From Vigna angularis (Eukaryota > Streptophyta > Magnoliopsida > Fabales > Fabaceae), in NCBI RefSeq assembly GCF_016808095.1, contig NC_068970.1:18334501-18398500 (forward strand): a stretch of 64,000 nucleotides of DNA, in the 5' to 3' direction. Each line of letters starts with the position of its first letter. Within the stretch, counting starts at the first letter, position 1. A model generated the notes under the pieces. It worked only from the letters and a program-made list of their open reading frames with translations, searched no databases and was not told where the DNA came from. This document shows, piece by piece, positions 35,002-49,080 of this stretch. The position numbers and the translations under genes were made by a program.

Positions 35002-37288
35002 AAATAAATTATGAATCTATACCTAGATAAACGGTGAGAATTTTCATTAACTTCTTTCACCGCTTTATATTTTCATTCATATGATTCACATTTTCTTGAA
35101 ATCTTGGTATATTCATTTATATGATTATCACAAAATCTTAAAATATCTTTCATATATTTCATCACTAAATTTATCAATATCAAATCATTGTCATTATTAT
35201 TTATTATTATCATCTCACTCTAATTTCACATTTTGATCATCCCATTCTACACATTTTCTTGAATAAAACACCTAAGTTTATAAAATTGTAGTGAATATAT
35301 GTTACTTAGTAACAAAAATTATATTATTATCTAAAAAGAAACATATTAAACCATTTTGAAAGTTTGATGATCAAAATATATTAAAGTTTAAGATATAGAT
35401 AAATTTCAATTTCACATTTAAGTTTAGAGACTTAAAAACATATTTAATTATGTTATAAAAAAGTTATTAGATTTATTTTTCTTCTTATCATATAATTAAT
35501 TATATGTTTGGTTTTTCTTATGCGATTTCATTTATTGGCCTTTCAAATTGTTTTTAAAACTCACATTTGATTCTTTTTATTTTTTATTATGTAAAATATT
35601 GTTTTGATACTTTTTATATAATTATTTTTATTTTCTAATTCATTATCATAAATATAATTTTATCACTACAATTATATAAAGAATTTTCATTTACAATACT
35701 ATAATAATTTAATATCATTGTCATTAATATTGTTTATTACTATCTAACATAAATTGAAGTTCAAAATATTAAATATTCATGCTAAATTTCAAGTGGTGTA
35801 TTATATTTTTTTGTTAATGTGTAAAAAAATATTTTATTAGAATTTAAAGAAAGTCAAGAGATATTTAAAATGTTTTTTAATTTAAATATCTATTTTCTTA
35901 TTACAATTTTTTAAAAACTTTTTTAAATTTTATCAATTTTATTTCATTAATGTTTTGTAAACTTAAAAAATGTTTTGGTTCTTATAAAATTTTATTTAGT
36001 ATTCTAATTAGAAACATATACAATTATAATTATAATTTCTTTCTAAATATTTGATAGGAAAGAAATCAGATTACCTTATTTTAATATTAAATATTTGATA
36101 ATATTATGTTTTTTTATTATAATTTTTTATTATTTTATAAAGAATAATTAATTAATATTGAGTGAAGATGTTGATGAAACAAATTTTATACTCGTCTAAT
36201 TTAAATATGGATACGAGGGTGCTACTTTTTTTTAACACATCAGTAAGACATAGCGAAATCCATCTCTGCAACAATTCAATCCTTAAATATCACTTTACTT
36301 TTACTTTACTTTCGTAAACTTCTTATTTCATATTTGTATTTTTAATTCACAACTTAAAATACATGTTGGTTTTGAATAATTAAGATTAAATATAAATTCA
36401 AATTAATTACCACTTTTAAATTATTTACACAATTATATTATGAAGAGGAAAAAACAAGTTCGAACAATTATCAAAGGTTCATTAATTTTTTCTAAAATGA
36501 ATTTTTTTAATCAGCTTAATAATTCCATCATCAATGCGCTTCTATTTGTTGACATTCTATTACACTAAACTATTTTGTTTAATTGATAAATTTTAAAAGT
36601 AATTTTGAAAGGATTGTGAGGGAAAGAAAAATATTTCTTAATGTGAGAGAATTATATTCACTTATGAGTCATTCTACACTTATGATTACTATTGAGTAGA
36701 GAGGTTATTTACAATTATTCTTGAGTTAAAAAAACTACACGATTATCAATTTAGATTATTATAAAATAATAAAATTATTTTATTGAGTGAAATATAGTAA
36801 CATAAAAATGACACCAAAACTACTATATATAAAAGAGCGTACATTTATATATGATATAAATAAAATGTTTCTATGCTTTAGAGGAAATTATAGACCATGT
36901 ATAATGAAAACACATGCGTTAAACACATACGCTTAAACGTACGTGTCATTTGTTTTTTTTATCAAAGGTTAACTAAATTATAAAATAATTTTTATTAAAA
37001 ATAATTATAAAAATAAGTAATTTAAATAACTTTTTTGTTATGTAAATTTTTTTATTATAAATAATTATTTAAATTTTAAAAAATAGTTATCAGAACAATA
37101 AAACGGAGAAATAATTTATTTGTTAAGAACAAATATTTAAATTTAAATATTAAAGGATAAAATTAGAAAAAATATATATATGTACATATAAAAGATAAAT
37201 ATCTATATAATATAATAGTATATATATTCATGAAAATAAATTCTATTAATAAAAGGCTAATATTGAATTTGAAGCACTTATAGAGATA
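35000..37288. other. AT-rich intergenic desert, no gene seen
   Basis: 2.3 kb of very AT-rich sequence with no open frame above background, no RNA gene and no boundary repeats recognised. Confidence 0.5.
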
Positions 37289-37478
37289 TGTTGGGTCTTC
37301 GGAGGAGATGATTAAGTGGGAAGATACAGATACTAATGAGATATGAGTTCATCCATATAAGGGATTAACACTATTATCTATCCTAAACCTTAAGACAATA
37401 AGTTAATAGGTTTTTTATTTTTGTATAGTGTTCTACTTTCTCATTTTTGGACTTAAATTCACATTTGGATTTCCAACA
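37289..37478 (-). mobile_element. TRIM-type LTR, minus orientation, second copy
   Basis: On the minus strand it begins TGTTGGAAATCCAAATGTG and ends GAAGACCCAACA. It shares ttgtcttaaggttta and ttaatcccttatat blocks with the copy at 33336-33535. The flanking 5-mers do not match cleanly, so it is older or its flanks have mutated. Confidence 0.75.
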
Positions 37479-37954
37479 GGATGTAACTCAATTATTCTAA
37501 TTTTTTTTATTAATAATAGCATTAGCTAATTAAAAAAATGTGTTAAGTGTAACATCCCAAATTCTCACATTAATGTAACAACCCAACTTTTTACATTAAT
37601 GTAACATCCCAAATTTTCACACTTGATAATTAACATTACATTTACGGTAACATTCCGTAATCTCACCCTTTAAAATTTCCTAGTTAATATAAGTCTATAC
37701 ATGTAAAAAGATTCTAATTATAGTTCTTCTACTCCTCCCTTTCCTTGGCACTATGTGAGGCGACATTCCTTCATCTGCTCCCGTATAACGAATTATACGA
37801 TCATCGCACATACCCAAACACAAAACACAAACAAGTAGGGTGAGCTAACATGCAACAAATCATTTATAAGACATGCATAATTACTTCGATACAAACATCA
37901 TATAATAATTATGTCAGACACCCTCATACCATCGTACCACAATTCCTATTAGAC

Positions 37955-38160
37955 ACTCGTCCCACAATACCCAATAAATACCATAATACTTAATAGACAT
38001 TCATTCCATAATACCCAATAAACACTCATCCCACAATACCAATAAACACTCATTCCACAATACCCAATATACACTCATCCCACAATACCCAAATAAACAC
38101 TCATTTCATAATACCCAATAGGCACTTATCCCCACGATATTCAATAGGCACTTATCCCAA
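37955..38160. repeat. 25-bp-class tandem array inside the solo LTR
   Basis: About eight imperfect units of the form acactcatcccacaatac followed by ccaataa. The family relative at 23335-23400 has only two or three. Confidence 0.8.
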
Positions 38161-38212
38161 CGATATGTTGATGAGCGATACAACGGAAGGTTTTTCACTT
38201 GTGATGTCATTC

Positions 38213-38405
38213 TTAGTCCCCTCACTATGTCCAAAACCGGCACATAGACCAGGACATTCTGCCCTCCATACCATTCATAATGTTAGTCCCCTCACTATGT
38301 CCTAAACCGGCACATAGACCAGGACATTCTGCCCTCCATACCATTCACAAGGTTAGTCCCCTCACTATGTCCTAAACCGGCACATAGACCAGGACCTCCT
38401 GCCCC
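38213..38405. repeat. 70-bp tandem triplication inside the solo LTR
   Basis: ttagtcccctcactatgtcc starts at 38213, 38283 and 38353, an exact 70-bp period. The unit includes accggcacatagaccagga. The relative at about 23490-23550 has one unit. Confidence 0.9.
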
Positions 38406-39694
38406 TCTCACCACATAATTCATCATTCTCTACTTGAGACTGATTGATTATTAAAGTATCAGGATAACCTCCAACTTCATGACCCTCAACATCAACATAT
38501 ACGCACATACCATGTCATTACAGAACCTCTCCACGAAACTCATACAATGCTCACATTCCTTAACTCATATTATACCATTACGAAATCTACCCATAATCCT
38601 CATACACCTACCATGACATTACAGAATCTCTCCGCGAGACTCATACCATACTCACATTCCTCGACTCATATTATACCCTTACGACATCTCCCCGTAATAC
38701 TCATACATGTTCAGATGCATAAATTCAAATCAAATAAACTTCAATCATTTCAGAAATCATACAAACTGAATATATTCCAACTAGATATATTACATGATAA
38801 TTTAACAGTACATAATATGTACACAAGATTTAAGTTAAAAACCTGTCGAGTAGACTTCCAGGAAAGAGAGGTGCGTCACAATGGACAACTTAAGTACCAA
38901 GTCTTTCCTTAGCCAAAGTGTTCCTCAACTAGTTTTTAACAAATTTCTTATTAACAGATTCAAAACAACAGCATATAATATTTACACCGAATATCAATAT
39001 AGATAAATATACAGTAAGCATTAACAATATTCATACATAATTTCAAGACATGAATAGTAATAAAACAGTACTAAATCATAATATAAAAGCTTAGAAAAGT
39101 TAGCTCCCCTACCTCTATTCCAGACTTAATCTCCTGCTCCGAATTTGTTTCCCCGAAAACTCTTCAGAACCTCTACTCTTCTTGCAACTAAAAATTTCTC
39201 CCTAACTATTTCTTCTCTATTTCTCAAGCTCTCACTTGATTCCTCTTCTCTTGGTGCAAAATACCCTTCCCTCCCATGGCTATTTATAGTAAAAAAAATT
39301 TACTATTCCTTAATATTTTAATATTATTTATTATTTTAATATTATTTAAAAATAATATTTCAATCATTTTCTCACCAAATCTGATCCTAATTTCTACCTA
39401 CTACTTACTTCCATGCTAAGGAATCTTAATGCTGAAAATTTATTTTTTTACTATTTACTATTCACTTTTACTATTCACTTTTTACTATTCACTTTTTACT
39501 ATTCACTATTCAATTTTTACTATTCGATTTTCTAAAAAAATTACTAAATAAGTTATCAAAAATTTTAACTTCTCCTTATAAAATTACTATAATTTTATAT
39601 CCAAAATTTATATTTTTCTATCCATTAAAATTATTATTACTAATAAAATGCTAAAATTTACTATTATAAATTTTTTCATGGGTCTTACATTAAG

Positions 39695-41880
39695 TGGGTA
39701 CTATTTTTGTTGCAAGGAATGTTTTATTAGGAAATAATTAAATGAGTTTAAAACATTTGAAAACTCGTTAATATTTTTATATATTTTAGTGATATATTTA
39801 ATTTTAGTAGTTTTAAAATATTGTTGATTCAATATCGATGAACTCTTTAAATGGAAATAATGCTCTTAATGTATTGATCTTGCTTAGTGTTTGCAAAATG
39901 AATAGATATTGTAACGATAAATGATAGACTTATTATTTTTATTAAAACACGTTTGATTAAAAGAATAACAGTATTTAAATATTATTTATCGTTTAAAATT
40001 ATTTCTTTATAATTTCACATGACCATGTTAAAATAAAGCGTGTACTTAATTTTTTTTTTCACACAAGTGACTTTGATAGGTAATATTGTAGCAATCTTAT
40101 TTACCAATTATATTATTATATTTATTTCTATAAATATCTCTCCTTTGTTTACGTTTACTTAGCATTCACACTTCAAACATATATCACACCGTCATTATAG
40201 TTAAATAAGTCCAAATACAAGAAAAGGGTAATGTAATAATTTACAAAACATCACACATTCAGTAATAATTGTCAATTTTTATTCAGAGATATCATTCATA
40301 AATATTAAAATTAAATGTTTATAATTAATAACTCAGTTTTATTAACGATTGGCTTAATCCATTTACTTTAAATAAATAATATAAACATTTAAATTTATTT
40401 TCGAAAGATTAGTGTATAATAAACTAAGGAATTTTGCAAAACTACATTTTTCTCATACAAAAACAACAATATAAAAAACTAATTCCTCCACTTATTCATT
40501 TATATGACAAGGTAAATTTATTCTATGTGGAAGTTATAGTTCTTTTGTTATAGTTATTTTTTTACATAGTCTCTCCAAGTTATAAAAATATCCAATGACT
40601 CTCATTATATCTTGATATTTTTTTTATGTAAATTTAATATTAGTATATCAAAATAATATACAAAAACATTATTCAATAGATATCATACAACATCTCAATG
40701 TATTATTTCTTTTTAGAAATAATTACGCTTATATCAATAAAACATCAATCAATATATCAAACTACATTATGATTCATGGCCTAACTTTACTTAATCACAT
40801 ACCCACATAATAAAAAAGAATTTAGTTATAGTGAGTACACTCATTCTATTTAACCACATACTCACCCATTTTATTTAAAACTCTTAAAACATTTATTTTT
40901 ATATGTAAAATTTTATCTCGGTCAGCTCCCATAATACTGGATACCAAACATGTGCTCAATCATATTAACTATTGTGGAATTAACAAAAAATTAATATAAT
41001 TGAAATTATTAACCATTATTATATTTTTTTATTAATATACTAAAATTAAAATATACCAATACCAATTATTCTGAAATAACCATTTACTCTAAAATAAAGT
41101 ATAAACCATGAATTTAATCATACATGGAGTAAAGTAAAAATGAAAGCAAGAAACGAAAAGTAAAGTAAAATTTTAGAAGCGAATGAATCGACCACGGACA
41201 ATCCATGAGTAGTAAGGAGATGTCACAGGAAGCAAAAAAGGAAGGGAGTGACTAACATAGATATAACTTAAAGTTGGTACTTTGATATGGGAAACAAATC
41301 ACAAATAGGTAGTGGGCAGCCTTAATCATCGTGAGAATATTTTCTTCAAAGTCTTAAAGAGTGGCTAGTTTTCACCACCCACGATTCCTCTCACAGAAAA
41401 CAACATCTCTAATCAAACATCCACGTTACTTATTTCTTTACTACATGCTGGCTTACTTCGATGGGCCACCCGATTTCCTGTTTTCTCACTATTGTATTTT
41501 TTTTAAGAGTGTTAGATTAGTTCATTTTATGAGAAAAAAAAAAGGTTTTAATAGATTTTTTTTTGTCTAAATATTGAGTAGTGTTTTTACTGGAATCTTG
41601 AGTGGAGTGGATCTGAGGTCAGGTAATAAGATTGGAATGGATTGGAAAATTCTCACGTATGTTTTTCAGGGTTGAAATATAGAAGAAAATCCACCTATAA
41701 AAAGTTCTCTGACTAAGAGAGTTAAGATCTTTTGAATAAAAGACAAAGTATATATTTCGTGGTGAAATAATATATATATTTATAGAGCTTTTGGATCCTA
41801 TGATATTTATTGTAAAAATTAATAATATCAAGAGGTTATATCAAACAATATCAACAAATATGACAACTTACTTGAGATAC
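39695..41880. other. AT-rich intergenic DNA, no gene seen
   Basis: A short GC-richer patch at 41120-41480 gives a 69-codon frame (41361-41570) without a recognised motif. No terminal repeats seen. Confidence 0.4.
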
Positions 41881-42225
41881 ATATTAAGAAGTAGATTTTA
41901 ACATGGTATCGGAATGAGGTTGAATTAGACTTAAAGTTCAATTCTTAATATGGTATCAAAGTTATGGTTAGAGTCTATCCTAACGATATTTGTTGTTTGT
42001 TGGGCACGTTGTTTCACCCGCTATCGAACCATCCGTTTATGTCTAATCTCACGCTCGACATGATGTTTATACCTCGACGTGAGAGGATGTGTTAGAAGTC
42101 TCACATCGACTAGAGATAAGACCAATTTATAATATATAAGTGGATGCAAATCTTACCTTACAAGTCGGTTTTATGAGATTGAGTTAGACTTAAAGTCTAC
42201 TTCTTAGCGATACCAAATATTTTGT
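41881..42225 (+). mobile_element. TRIM element relic with primer-binding site
   Basis: An LTR tail (ttagacttaaagttcaattc) is followed by tggtatcaaagttatgg, a match to the initiator tRNA-Met primer-binding site near 41950. Next comes a short non-coding middle (gcacgttgtttcacccgc, cgctcgacatgatgttt) and a second LTR starting TGTTAGAAGTCTCACATCG near 42090 and ending around 42205 with tagacttaaagtctacttc. Layout and size match a legume TRIM. The first LTR is truncated on its left and partly duplicated. Confidence 0.75.
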
Positions 42226-43328
42226 AAACATATAATATTAAAATATAATTAAAATTTTTTATATTTGATCACATATAGTATTAATATATAAATTTCTAGG
42301 TCAACAAATATATCTCAAAATATCTTTTACCACATGTAGTTACTTTCTAAATAATGTCAACATCAATTTATAAAAAATGACCATATTAACTTATTTTAAA
42401 TAAAATAGAAATTGAAAGAAAAAATATTAAGAGATCAAATATTGGGACAAATAAAATTTATTAAGTAAAAAAATAAATAATGTCATATCAATTTTCTATA
42501 AATAGTAAGTTCAAGTCCACACCTGAAAAGAAAAAAGCAAGCACTCTATACTATGTTATGTTGAATTCTTTGAGTTCAGGTGATATAATAATAACAAGCT
42601 GGGACAATTTTGACAGGGAATTCACTGGAACTCTCTAAATGTGCAATATTTCTCTACATGTATGTGCAATATACAAGAGTATACAAGAGTAGTGTATGTA
42701 GCTTGTGACAGGTTGATTTACTGTGCTTGAGGACTGAATAGAACAGGAATGAGTTGGATTTGTAGTGGATGAACTAAGTTATTTTTCTGTGTAAAAGGGT
42801 TAAAAGCATCTAAGTGTTTTATCATTAATTTATTTATTTATCTATAAAAAAATTCAATTTTCTTAAAAAAGAAAGAGATAACTTGAGGAAGAAAAGATTG
42901 TGATATGATAAACCAATTCAATCCAACAAATATAAAAAAATATATTTAAAAGACAATAAAACAAAACGCATAAATTGAAGAAACTTAGTTGGTTAGATGA
43001 AAGTAACTCAAAAAAAAAAAAAACTAAAAGCCAAATCAAGCTGAACTCATTATTAAATTATATAGCTTTTTATTTGATTTTGAAGACTGGTTTAATTTCA
43101 TTCAAACTTAAATAAATTATATTTATAAAACTATCACGTGACTATATTTATTTTATATTTTGTTATAGGATATTTTAATATTTTGACCTACTTCAAATTA
43201 TTTTTACCATATAATTTATTATTCATTCAAGACTCTATTCAAAGAAAAATTAAGGAGTGTATATTGAACTGTGATTTTTAAAATATTTTAACCAAAATGT
43301 TTTGTGAATTTTAAAAATAAAGCGCGCA

Positions 43329-43331
<3 letters not shown>
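42226..43331. other. AT-rich intergenic DNA, no gene seen
   Basis: No coding or transposon signature recognised. Confidence 0.4.

Positions 43332-43424
<93 letters not shown>
43332..43424. repeat. (TA)n microsatellite
   Basis: A pure alternating AT run of 93 bp. Confidence 0.97.
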
Positions 43425-43427
<3 letters not shown>

Positions 43428-43807
43428 CTTGACATTCTTTTTTATCCATATCATCATTATTTGCACTCCTTAAATCATTCTTATATTCTAACACGACATA
43501 AAAAATTACTAATTATTTGTTTAACCATCATTTTTTTAAATATAGAAGTGTTTTTTTTTCACTAGTATAATAAAAAAATTGTTAATTTTATGCTCTAAGA
43601 TTTGTAAATTCTAATGGAATTCCATGATAAAAAAGTTAAGATACTATAAATTTATGATTTATAAAAACTTCAAAAATTTCAATAAATCATTCAAAATTAT
43701 AAAAATTTATAAAAAAAGATAATAAAAAAGAAAATATTTGGGTTCAGGTTTATATTTTCCTTATAATATTTTCCCATTCACATGAAGTTAGATTATATGT
43801 GGTAGGT

Positions 43808-46440
43808 TGTAACATCCCAAAATATAGTAATTACCATAATCAGAATTAATTACATTAAGCTAATAAAACAGTGCAGTCTTACAAAAAAAACCGAACGATC
43901 GTTAACATCCGAACGACATAAACATACGGAAAAAAAAATAACGAGCGCGATAAAGTACAACAGTTCAGAGACGAACGGTCTTACAAGACTATGACCGAAC
44001 GTTCAAAATAAAACTAAAGAAAACTAATAAAATAAAGATACGCGAGCACTCTAAGGCTCGGCTTTAACTTCAACATCCACCAGATTCGCGTCCTCCAAAT
44101 TTTCTTCTTCCAGCACTTCTTCAAGGGACGCACCACCATCTGCTCACATCCACACGGATGATCATTGCAAGGACAGGACGAACGTACACATACAAGATGA
44201 CAACACAAGGAAAACGAAGGGTAAGCTTAAGTAATTTAAATTCATACTTCATCATTTCTATTCAAACAAACACATAACTTCAATACATATAACATCAACC
44301 AAAGCATAAATATATAACTACTAGACCGACCGTCCGGACTGTATGAATCTGTGTAGTTACAAGCGTCCTTGCACCCGAGTGGTGTAGTAACTGGGATACA
44401 CCAAACAGCTGCCACTCGAGGTCAGTCCGTTCTTACGTCGCCCATGTTAACTTATGGACTAAGGACCTCCTACCGTTCCCACACATGACATACTTCCTCT
44501 ACATGAAGATAGTATTCACGGAACATCAGGATGGACAGCGAGTCTTAACTTATCCACAGTCATACTTTACCAAATTCAATATTCAATATACATCAGAGTC
44601 GTTCCTCCATGGAACGCTCGTTCAAATACCAAAATCATAATTTCACTTCTTATAGTGTTCGCACACCTTAATACTTCCATTTATTTACATTTTCATTCTA
44701 TGTTCCACTTCCATACAAAGACGAGCGTTCAATCCTCTACGAGGACGAACGTCAGGAGTGAGACCGGGGGTTTCTTTTCAAAACAATAAGTTGACGCGCT
44801 GAACATGACGGACGTTACTTTTACTAGAATCAGTTGAATGAACCGACTCATAGCGATATAATATAAGTGTTTCAGAATAATTTAAATTTAAAGACTTTGG
44901 ACTAAATTCAAGAGGATAAGGATATAACTAGACGATTTATTTAGTACTCTGAGGACAATTGTTTAACAGGATCAACCTTCAGTCAATGACCGCAAGCAAA
45001 TATTCATTTATTGAAAATTTTAGACGAACGCTATTTACGTACGTTCTGGAATCAAAGATATTGACGAGCGTTCGGTATAAGACCGTACACTTCTTAGGAC
45101 GAACGCTAAATATAAAACCGAGCGCTATTAGGACGAACGCTCAGTGTAAGACCGAGCGCTACTTAAGACGAACGCTTGGTATAAACCGAGCGCTATTAGG
45201 ACGAACACTCAGTGTAAGACCGAGCGCTACTTAAGACGAACGCTTGGTATAAACCGAGCGCTATTAGGACGAACGCTCAGTGTAAGACCGAGCGCTACTT
45301 AAGATGAACGCTTGGTATAAACCGAGCGCTATTAGGACGAACGCTCAAATAGCATTTTCAAAAGGGGACGCTCGTTCTAAGACAGAATCCTTTCCAAATG
45401 AAAGAATTTCACTCTAAATCATTTTCAGAGAAACCGAACGGTATATGACCGTACGATAACGAACGTATTTTTTTTCATACGACAGGATCATTATATTTCA
45501 TATTTTCATCTTCATCTAAGCTTAACATTTCTCATATGATTCATAATCTTATAATTTCCGTTTCATCATTTAATTCTCATACTATATAGATTTCACATTA
45601 ATAAATCATACTATACAAAAATTGTCCAGTATTCAATTCATGCATATCAGCCAGCGCATACCACATTCATTCATGCATAACAGCGATCGTTCAAGCATAC
45701 TCAAACGCAGCATACATCTCATACATTCTATTTCTATCATGCTCGCACACAATCATATACGTATGGATCAAATTATTAAGCTTCCCTTACCTGGATAGCA
45801 GTGTACTCCCAAATGCAAGGTTTTGGTTCGACCTCTAACAGCGTTCTACCCTCAGGTTCACTCAACAACTTCCACTTAGTCTAAAAACACCAAAAATCAG
45901 AACAACTCAGACCTAGAACCCATGCATGCAACCAAAACTAGGGTTCGCATGAAACCAGAAAAGATAAACGGTTGACGACGAGAACTTACCAGTTCCGATC
46001 CAAATTCTGTTCGGTCCAAAAAGGAAGATCACAGCTGGACGAACGTTCCTACGGTTCTGAAACGTGATCGGAGAAGGAAACGGTGAGTTACAGAAGAGAG
46101 AAGTTTGAGAGGTTCTAGAGAGAAGTTGGAGAAGATGAAGAGTTGAGGTGCTGAGGAAGAAGATGAGTGGCACAGGTGAGTGGAAGGGTTTTTCGAAAAC
46201 TCAATTTTGTTCAATCGACGTTCGTGCGGACGAACGTCTCCCGATCCGACACCTGCACACTCACTCTGACTTCCGAACCTTCCAACGTGACAAGTGGCGC
46301 TCGTGCATGCAGCGGTGAGTGCGTTTTTAATGCACCGAACGTGTGACGAGACGCATTTAATGAAGCTGTCAGGTGACTCAACAGTGTAATCAATTACGGA
46401 TTTGACATTTTAATTATTTTTAAATTTTCGAGATCTCACA
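43808..46440 (+). mobile_element. solo LTR, family 2, GC-richer, with internal arrays
   Basis: Begins TGTAACATCCCAAAATATAG and ends TTTCGAGATCTCACA, 2633 bp, flanked by exact 5-bp duplications TAGGT (43803-43807 and 46441-46445). It shares only its first dozen bases with family 1. The interior is dense in CGAACG / CGTTCG hexamer motifs and holds a 68-bp tandem array. No internal retroelement domain. Confidence 0.93.
45122..45350. repeat. 68-bp tandem array in family 2 LTR
   Basis: The unit start gcgctattag recurs at 45122, 45190, 45258 and 45326, an exact 68-bp period. Within each unit gacgaacgct and accgagcgct alternate, so the unit itself is a degenerate multimer. An older, more diverged run extends left to about 45020. 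Confidence 0.93.
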
Positions 46441-46445
46441 TAGGT

Positions 46446-48090
46446 CAAGTTTAATCTAATTAACTTTTATTCAATTCAATAACTAATGTAGATAGTTCGT
46501 GTTCAGTTTAATTAGCAGCCAAATGGAGATGAGTAATTTTAAAAAATAATTTATTAAGAAAAATATTTCAAAATAAACATTACATTTGCTCAAATATGAT
46601 CTTTCATGAAAGTTATGTCTGTAACATATGTACAATTTTTTAAATATGTGATAGTTGTACCAGCTTTTTATAAATAGTTAATAGCTATGCATAATACATA
46701 TTGTTAGCATTTTGTTGTTGTCTAACATTATATATGATCAGTTTGTTAATATCTAGAAATTACGTTTAATATAACATTAACTTTCATGAAATGTTGTTCC
46801 AAAGTATTCTATATTGTTTCCTAATACATATTTCACTATGGTGTGTGTGGCATGTATTTTAGAGATTACAACAATTTATAAATTATGTTATTGTTCAAAT
46901 CGTATATATTACTGAAAACTATTTATTATATTATAATATATTGTCCATATTTTTCCTCTTAATTTCTTTATGAATTTACTTCCACACAATAAAATATAGA
47001 TTCACTTGTGTAATCTATATTCAGAATGAAAATATGTTTACATTTTAAATATATATCATGGAAAGTTTCAGTTTGCATTATCAGTACAAAACGAAATCGT
47101 TTTATCGTTTGGTATTGAAAAGTTATACCAAACAGAAATACATTTTTTGTTCGTATTAGGAATACACAAATGTCAAATGAAAATACATTTTGTGAAGAGT
47201 ATTTGTATCAATAAATAAATAAACAAAGTAAAGCAAGAGAGTGACGTTATCTCAAATGAATCATAAATAATAATGGTATTATCCTGCCACTAAATACGGG
47301 TGAATTGAGATTTTTTTTTTAAATTTTCGGATTGTTTATGCATGGATTGAATTGAACAAAATTTTCATTTCTATACATCATTTACCAAAAATTCACGTTA
47401 ATTTTAGTCTTTAAAATTGAATAAATTAATTATATCGGTCCATAAATATAAACACATTATTCCTTAATAATTGAGGATAAGGATTGGAGTAAGAATTTTG
47501 TACTTTTAAAACTTGGGTTGTCCTTGTCAATGTTTTTAAGAACAGAATTACGAATTACGTATTTGGTTGATATTTATTCGTGAAGAATTTTTCTAATAGC
47601 TGGCAACATGCTCTTCAGATATAATAGCTAAGATGCAAAGTTTTGGAAGCAGTAGATGTTGATGTTGAGTTGCTTGATAGGTAAATAGTCTAAAGAAGCG
47701 TACAGTAAAAGATAATTTTAGTGTAGATTGAAAAAAAAATATATATTAGAGGGTAAGAAAAATAAAATTCGACTTTTAAAAATTGAAAGGATTTGGAATA
47801 AAGATTCTTATTTACCAAATATATTAAATAGTTTTATCGTAGTGAGGCGACTCTCTCTCTCTTCCTTTATTGTTTTTCATTTTATACTCTTCTCTACCAC
47901 TTTCTTTTTCACCTTCTCTTGCTATTTAAATTTGTGATTTCAATTCTCTTATCTTTTAAGGTTTGATCACACCTTACATAATTAGTTAGAAAGTAATTTT
48001 ATCCGATTAAACTTTTAAATAAATTAAGTTTTTATTTACTTTATATATTTTCTTTTCTTTTGTTAATATTTTAGTTGTAAGTCAAAACAA
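46446..48090. other. AT-rich intergenic DNA, no gene seen
   Basis: No coding block or repeat boundary recognised. The 69-codon frame at 47728-47937 looks like low-complexity background. Confidence 0.4.
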
Positions 48091-48560
48091 GTTACCACTG
48101 TTACATTCTATGTTGTTCTATAAAATCATGTTAAACTTTATTTTATATATGAAATATAACAGATCATCCTATTGTTGTTTCTTTTTTCTCTCTTTATCAC
48201 TCTTACATGGTATTAAGAACACAAAACGATATGTGAGTGAGGTCGTGGTGAGATCAAGAACTGAAAACGTGAAAAACTCAGTGCGAAAGTATTTTTCGGT
48301 TTTTGGAAGTCATTTGGTGAAATAAGGAGGTAGAAGAAACTTCAAGAGTTGATCAAGAAGAGAACATGGTAGGTTTAGGAGGAATGATACAAGGACCATT
48401 TTCAATCTTTGATGCCAAGATGTTTGATGATTGGTGCATCAAGATAGAAGCCATATTTCAAGATTTTGCAAAGTTATAATTGAAAGGACTCGCAAGTTGA
48501 GTTCAAAGGTCATTGATGAAGAGAAAACAAATCATGCAACAAAAACTTGATAGTAAGACA
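48091..48560 (+). mobile_element. Ty1/copia relic: LTR end, primer-binding site and gag start
   Basis: A CT-rich LTR tail ends ttaca at about 48207 and is followed by tggtattaagaac, a degraded initiator-tRNA-Met primer-binding site. From 48372 the text reads GGMIQGPFSIFDAKMFDDWC and IKIEAIFQDF, the start of copia gag (UBN2-type). It is lost after about 48560. Confidence 0.65.
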
Positions 48561-48574
48561 CGGTTCTTTATCTA

Positions 48575-49080
48575 TTAATTAAAGTTGTCAAAACGGGTAA
48601 CCCCACTCAATCCGGACCGGCTTACCATGAGTTGGTCACTTAATGAGCCAACCCAACCCGACTCACTTATTAGTAAACTGAAAAAATTCGAATCCGACCC
48701 GACCTATAACGGGTTGGCTCATTGACTCATTTAATTATTAGTTTTTTTAAAATAAAAAAAAATTACAATTTTTAATTCAAATTTAAATAAACGTCACACT
48801 AAAATGATGTTAAACTCCAAAAACAATTCAAAATAATAAAAAAATGTATCATACAATCCAAGCGTAATCCAAAAAATGTACAAAAGGTGAAAAAATAAGT
48901 TTTTAATATTGATAATTTTTGTACCACTTGTCCATTTATAATATTAGAATGTTGAATAGATGAATCTATAATATTTTTCTCTCTTAAAATATCTTCTTCT
49001 TTATCACCATCTACAATATAATGAAAAAACATGTTAACTAATAATATTGAAACACAAAATAATAAATAATTAAATTAAAT
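48575..49080. mobile_element. hAT-like terminal fragment
   Basis: The end agttgtcaaaacgggtaac, plus repeated GGGTTGGC / CCAACCCGAC-type subterminal motifs through 48730, fits a plant hAT terminus. The opposite end and target duplication were not found. The minus-strand frame at 48799-49032 may be transposon-derived but shows no firm motif. Confidence 0.5.

Larger units (their letters stand above)
37548..39689 (+). mobile_element. solo LTR, family 1, longer variant
   Basis: Begins TGTAACATCCCAAATTC and ends ATGGGTCTTACA, 2142 bp, with exact 5-bp duplications TTAAG (37543-37547 and 39690-39694). The 3' two thirds (from about 38640) are nearly identical to 23760-24829. It is longer than its relative because of repeated copies of its own first bases and two internal tandem arrays. 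Confidence 0.93.

Noticed and set aside
34848..35060. Tyr-Ile repeat open frame, similarly at 43250-43494
   Set aside because: Translation of (TA)n microsatellites.
41361..41570. 69-codon plus-strand frame
   Set aside because: No signal peptide, domain or recognised motif; ends in homopolymer runs.
45122..45350. Regular 68-bp spaced repeat that could suggest a CRISPR-like array
   Set aside because: Direct tandem repeats with no unique spacers, in a plant LTR; no cas genes.
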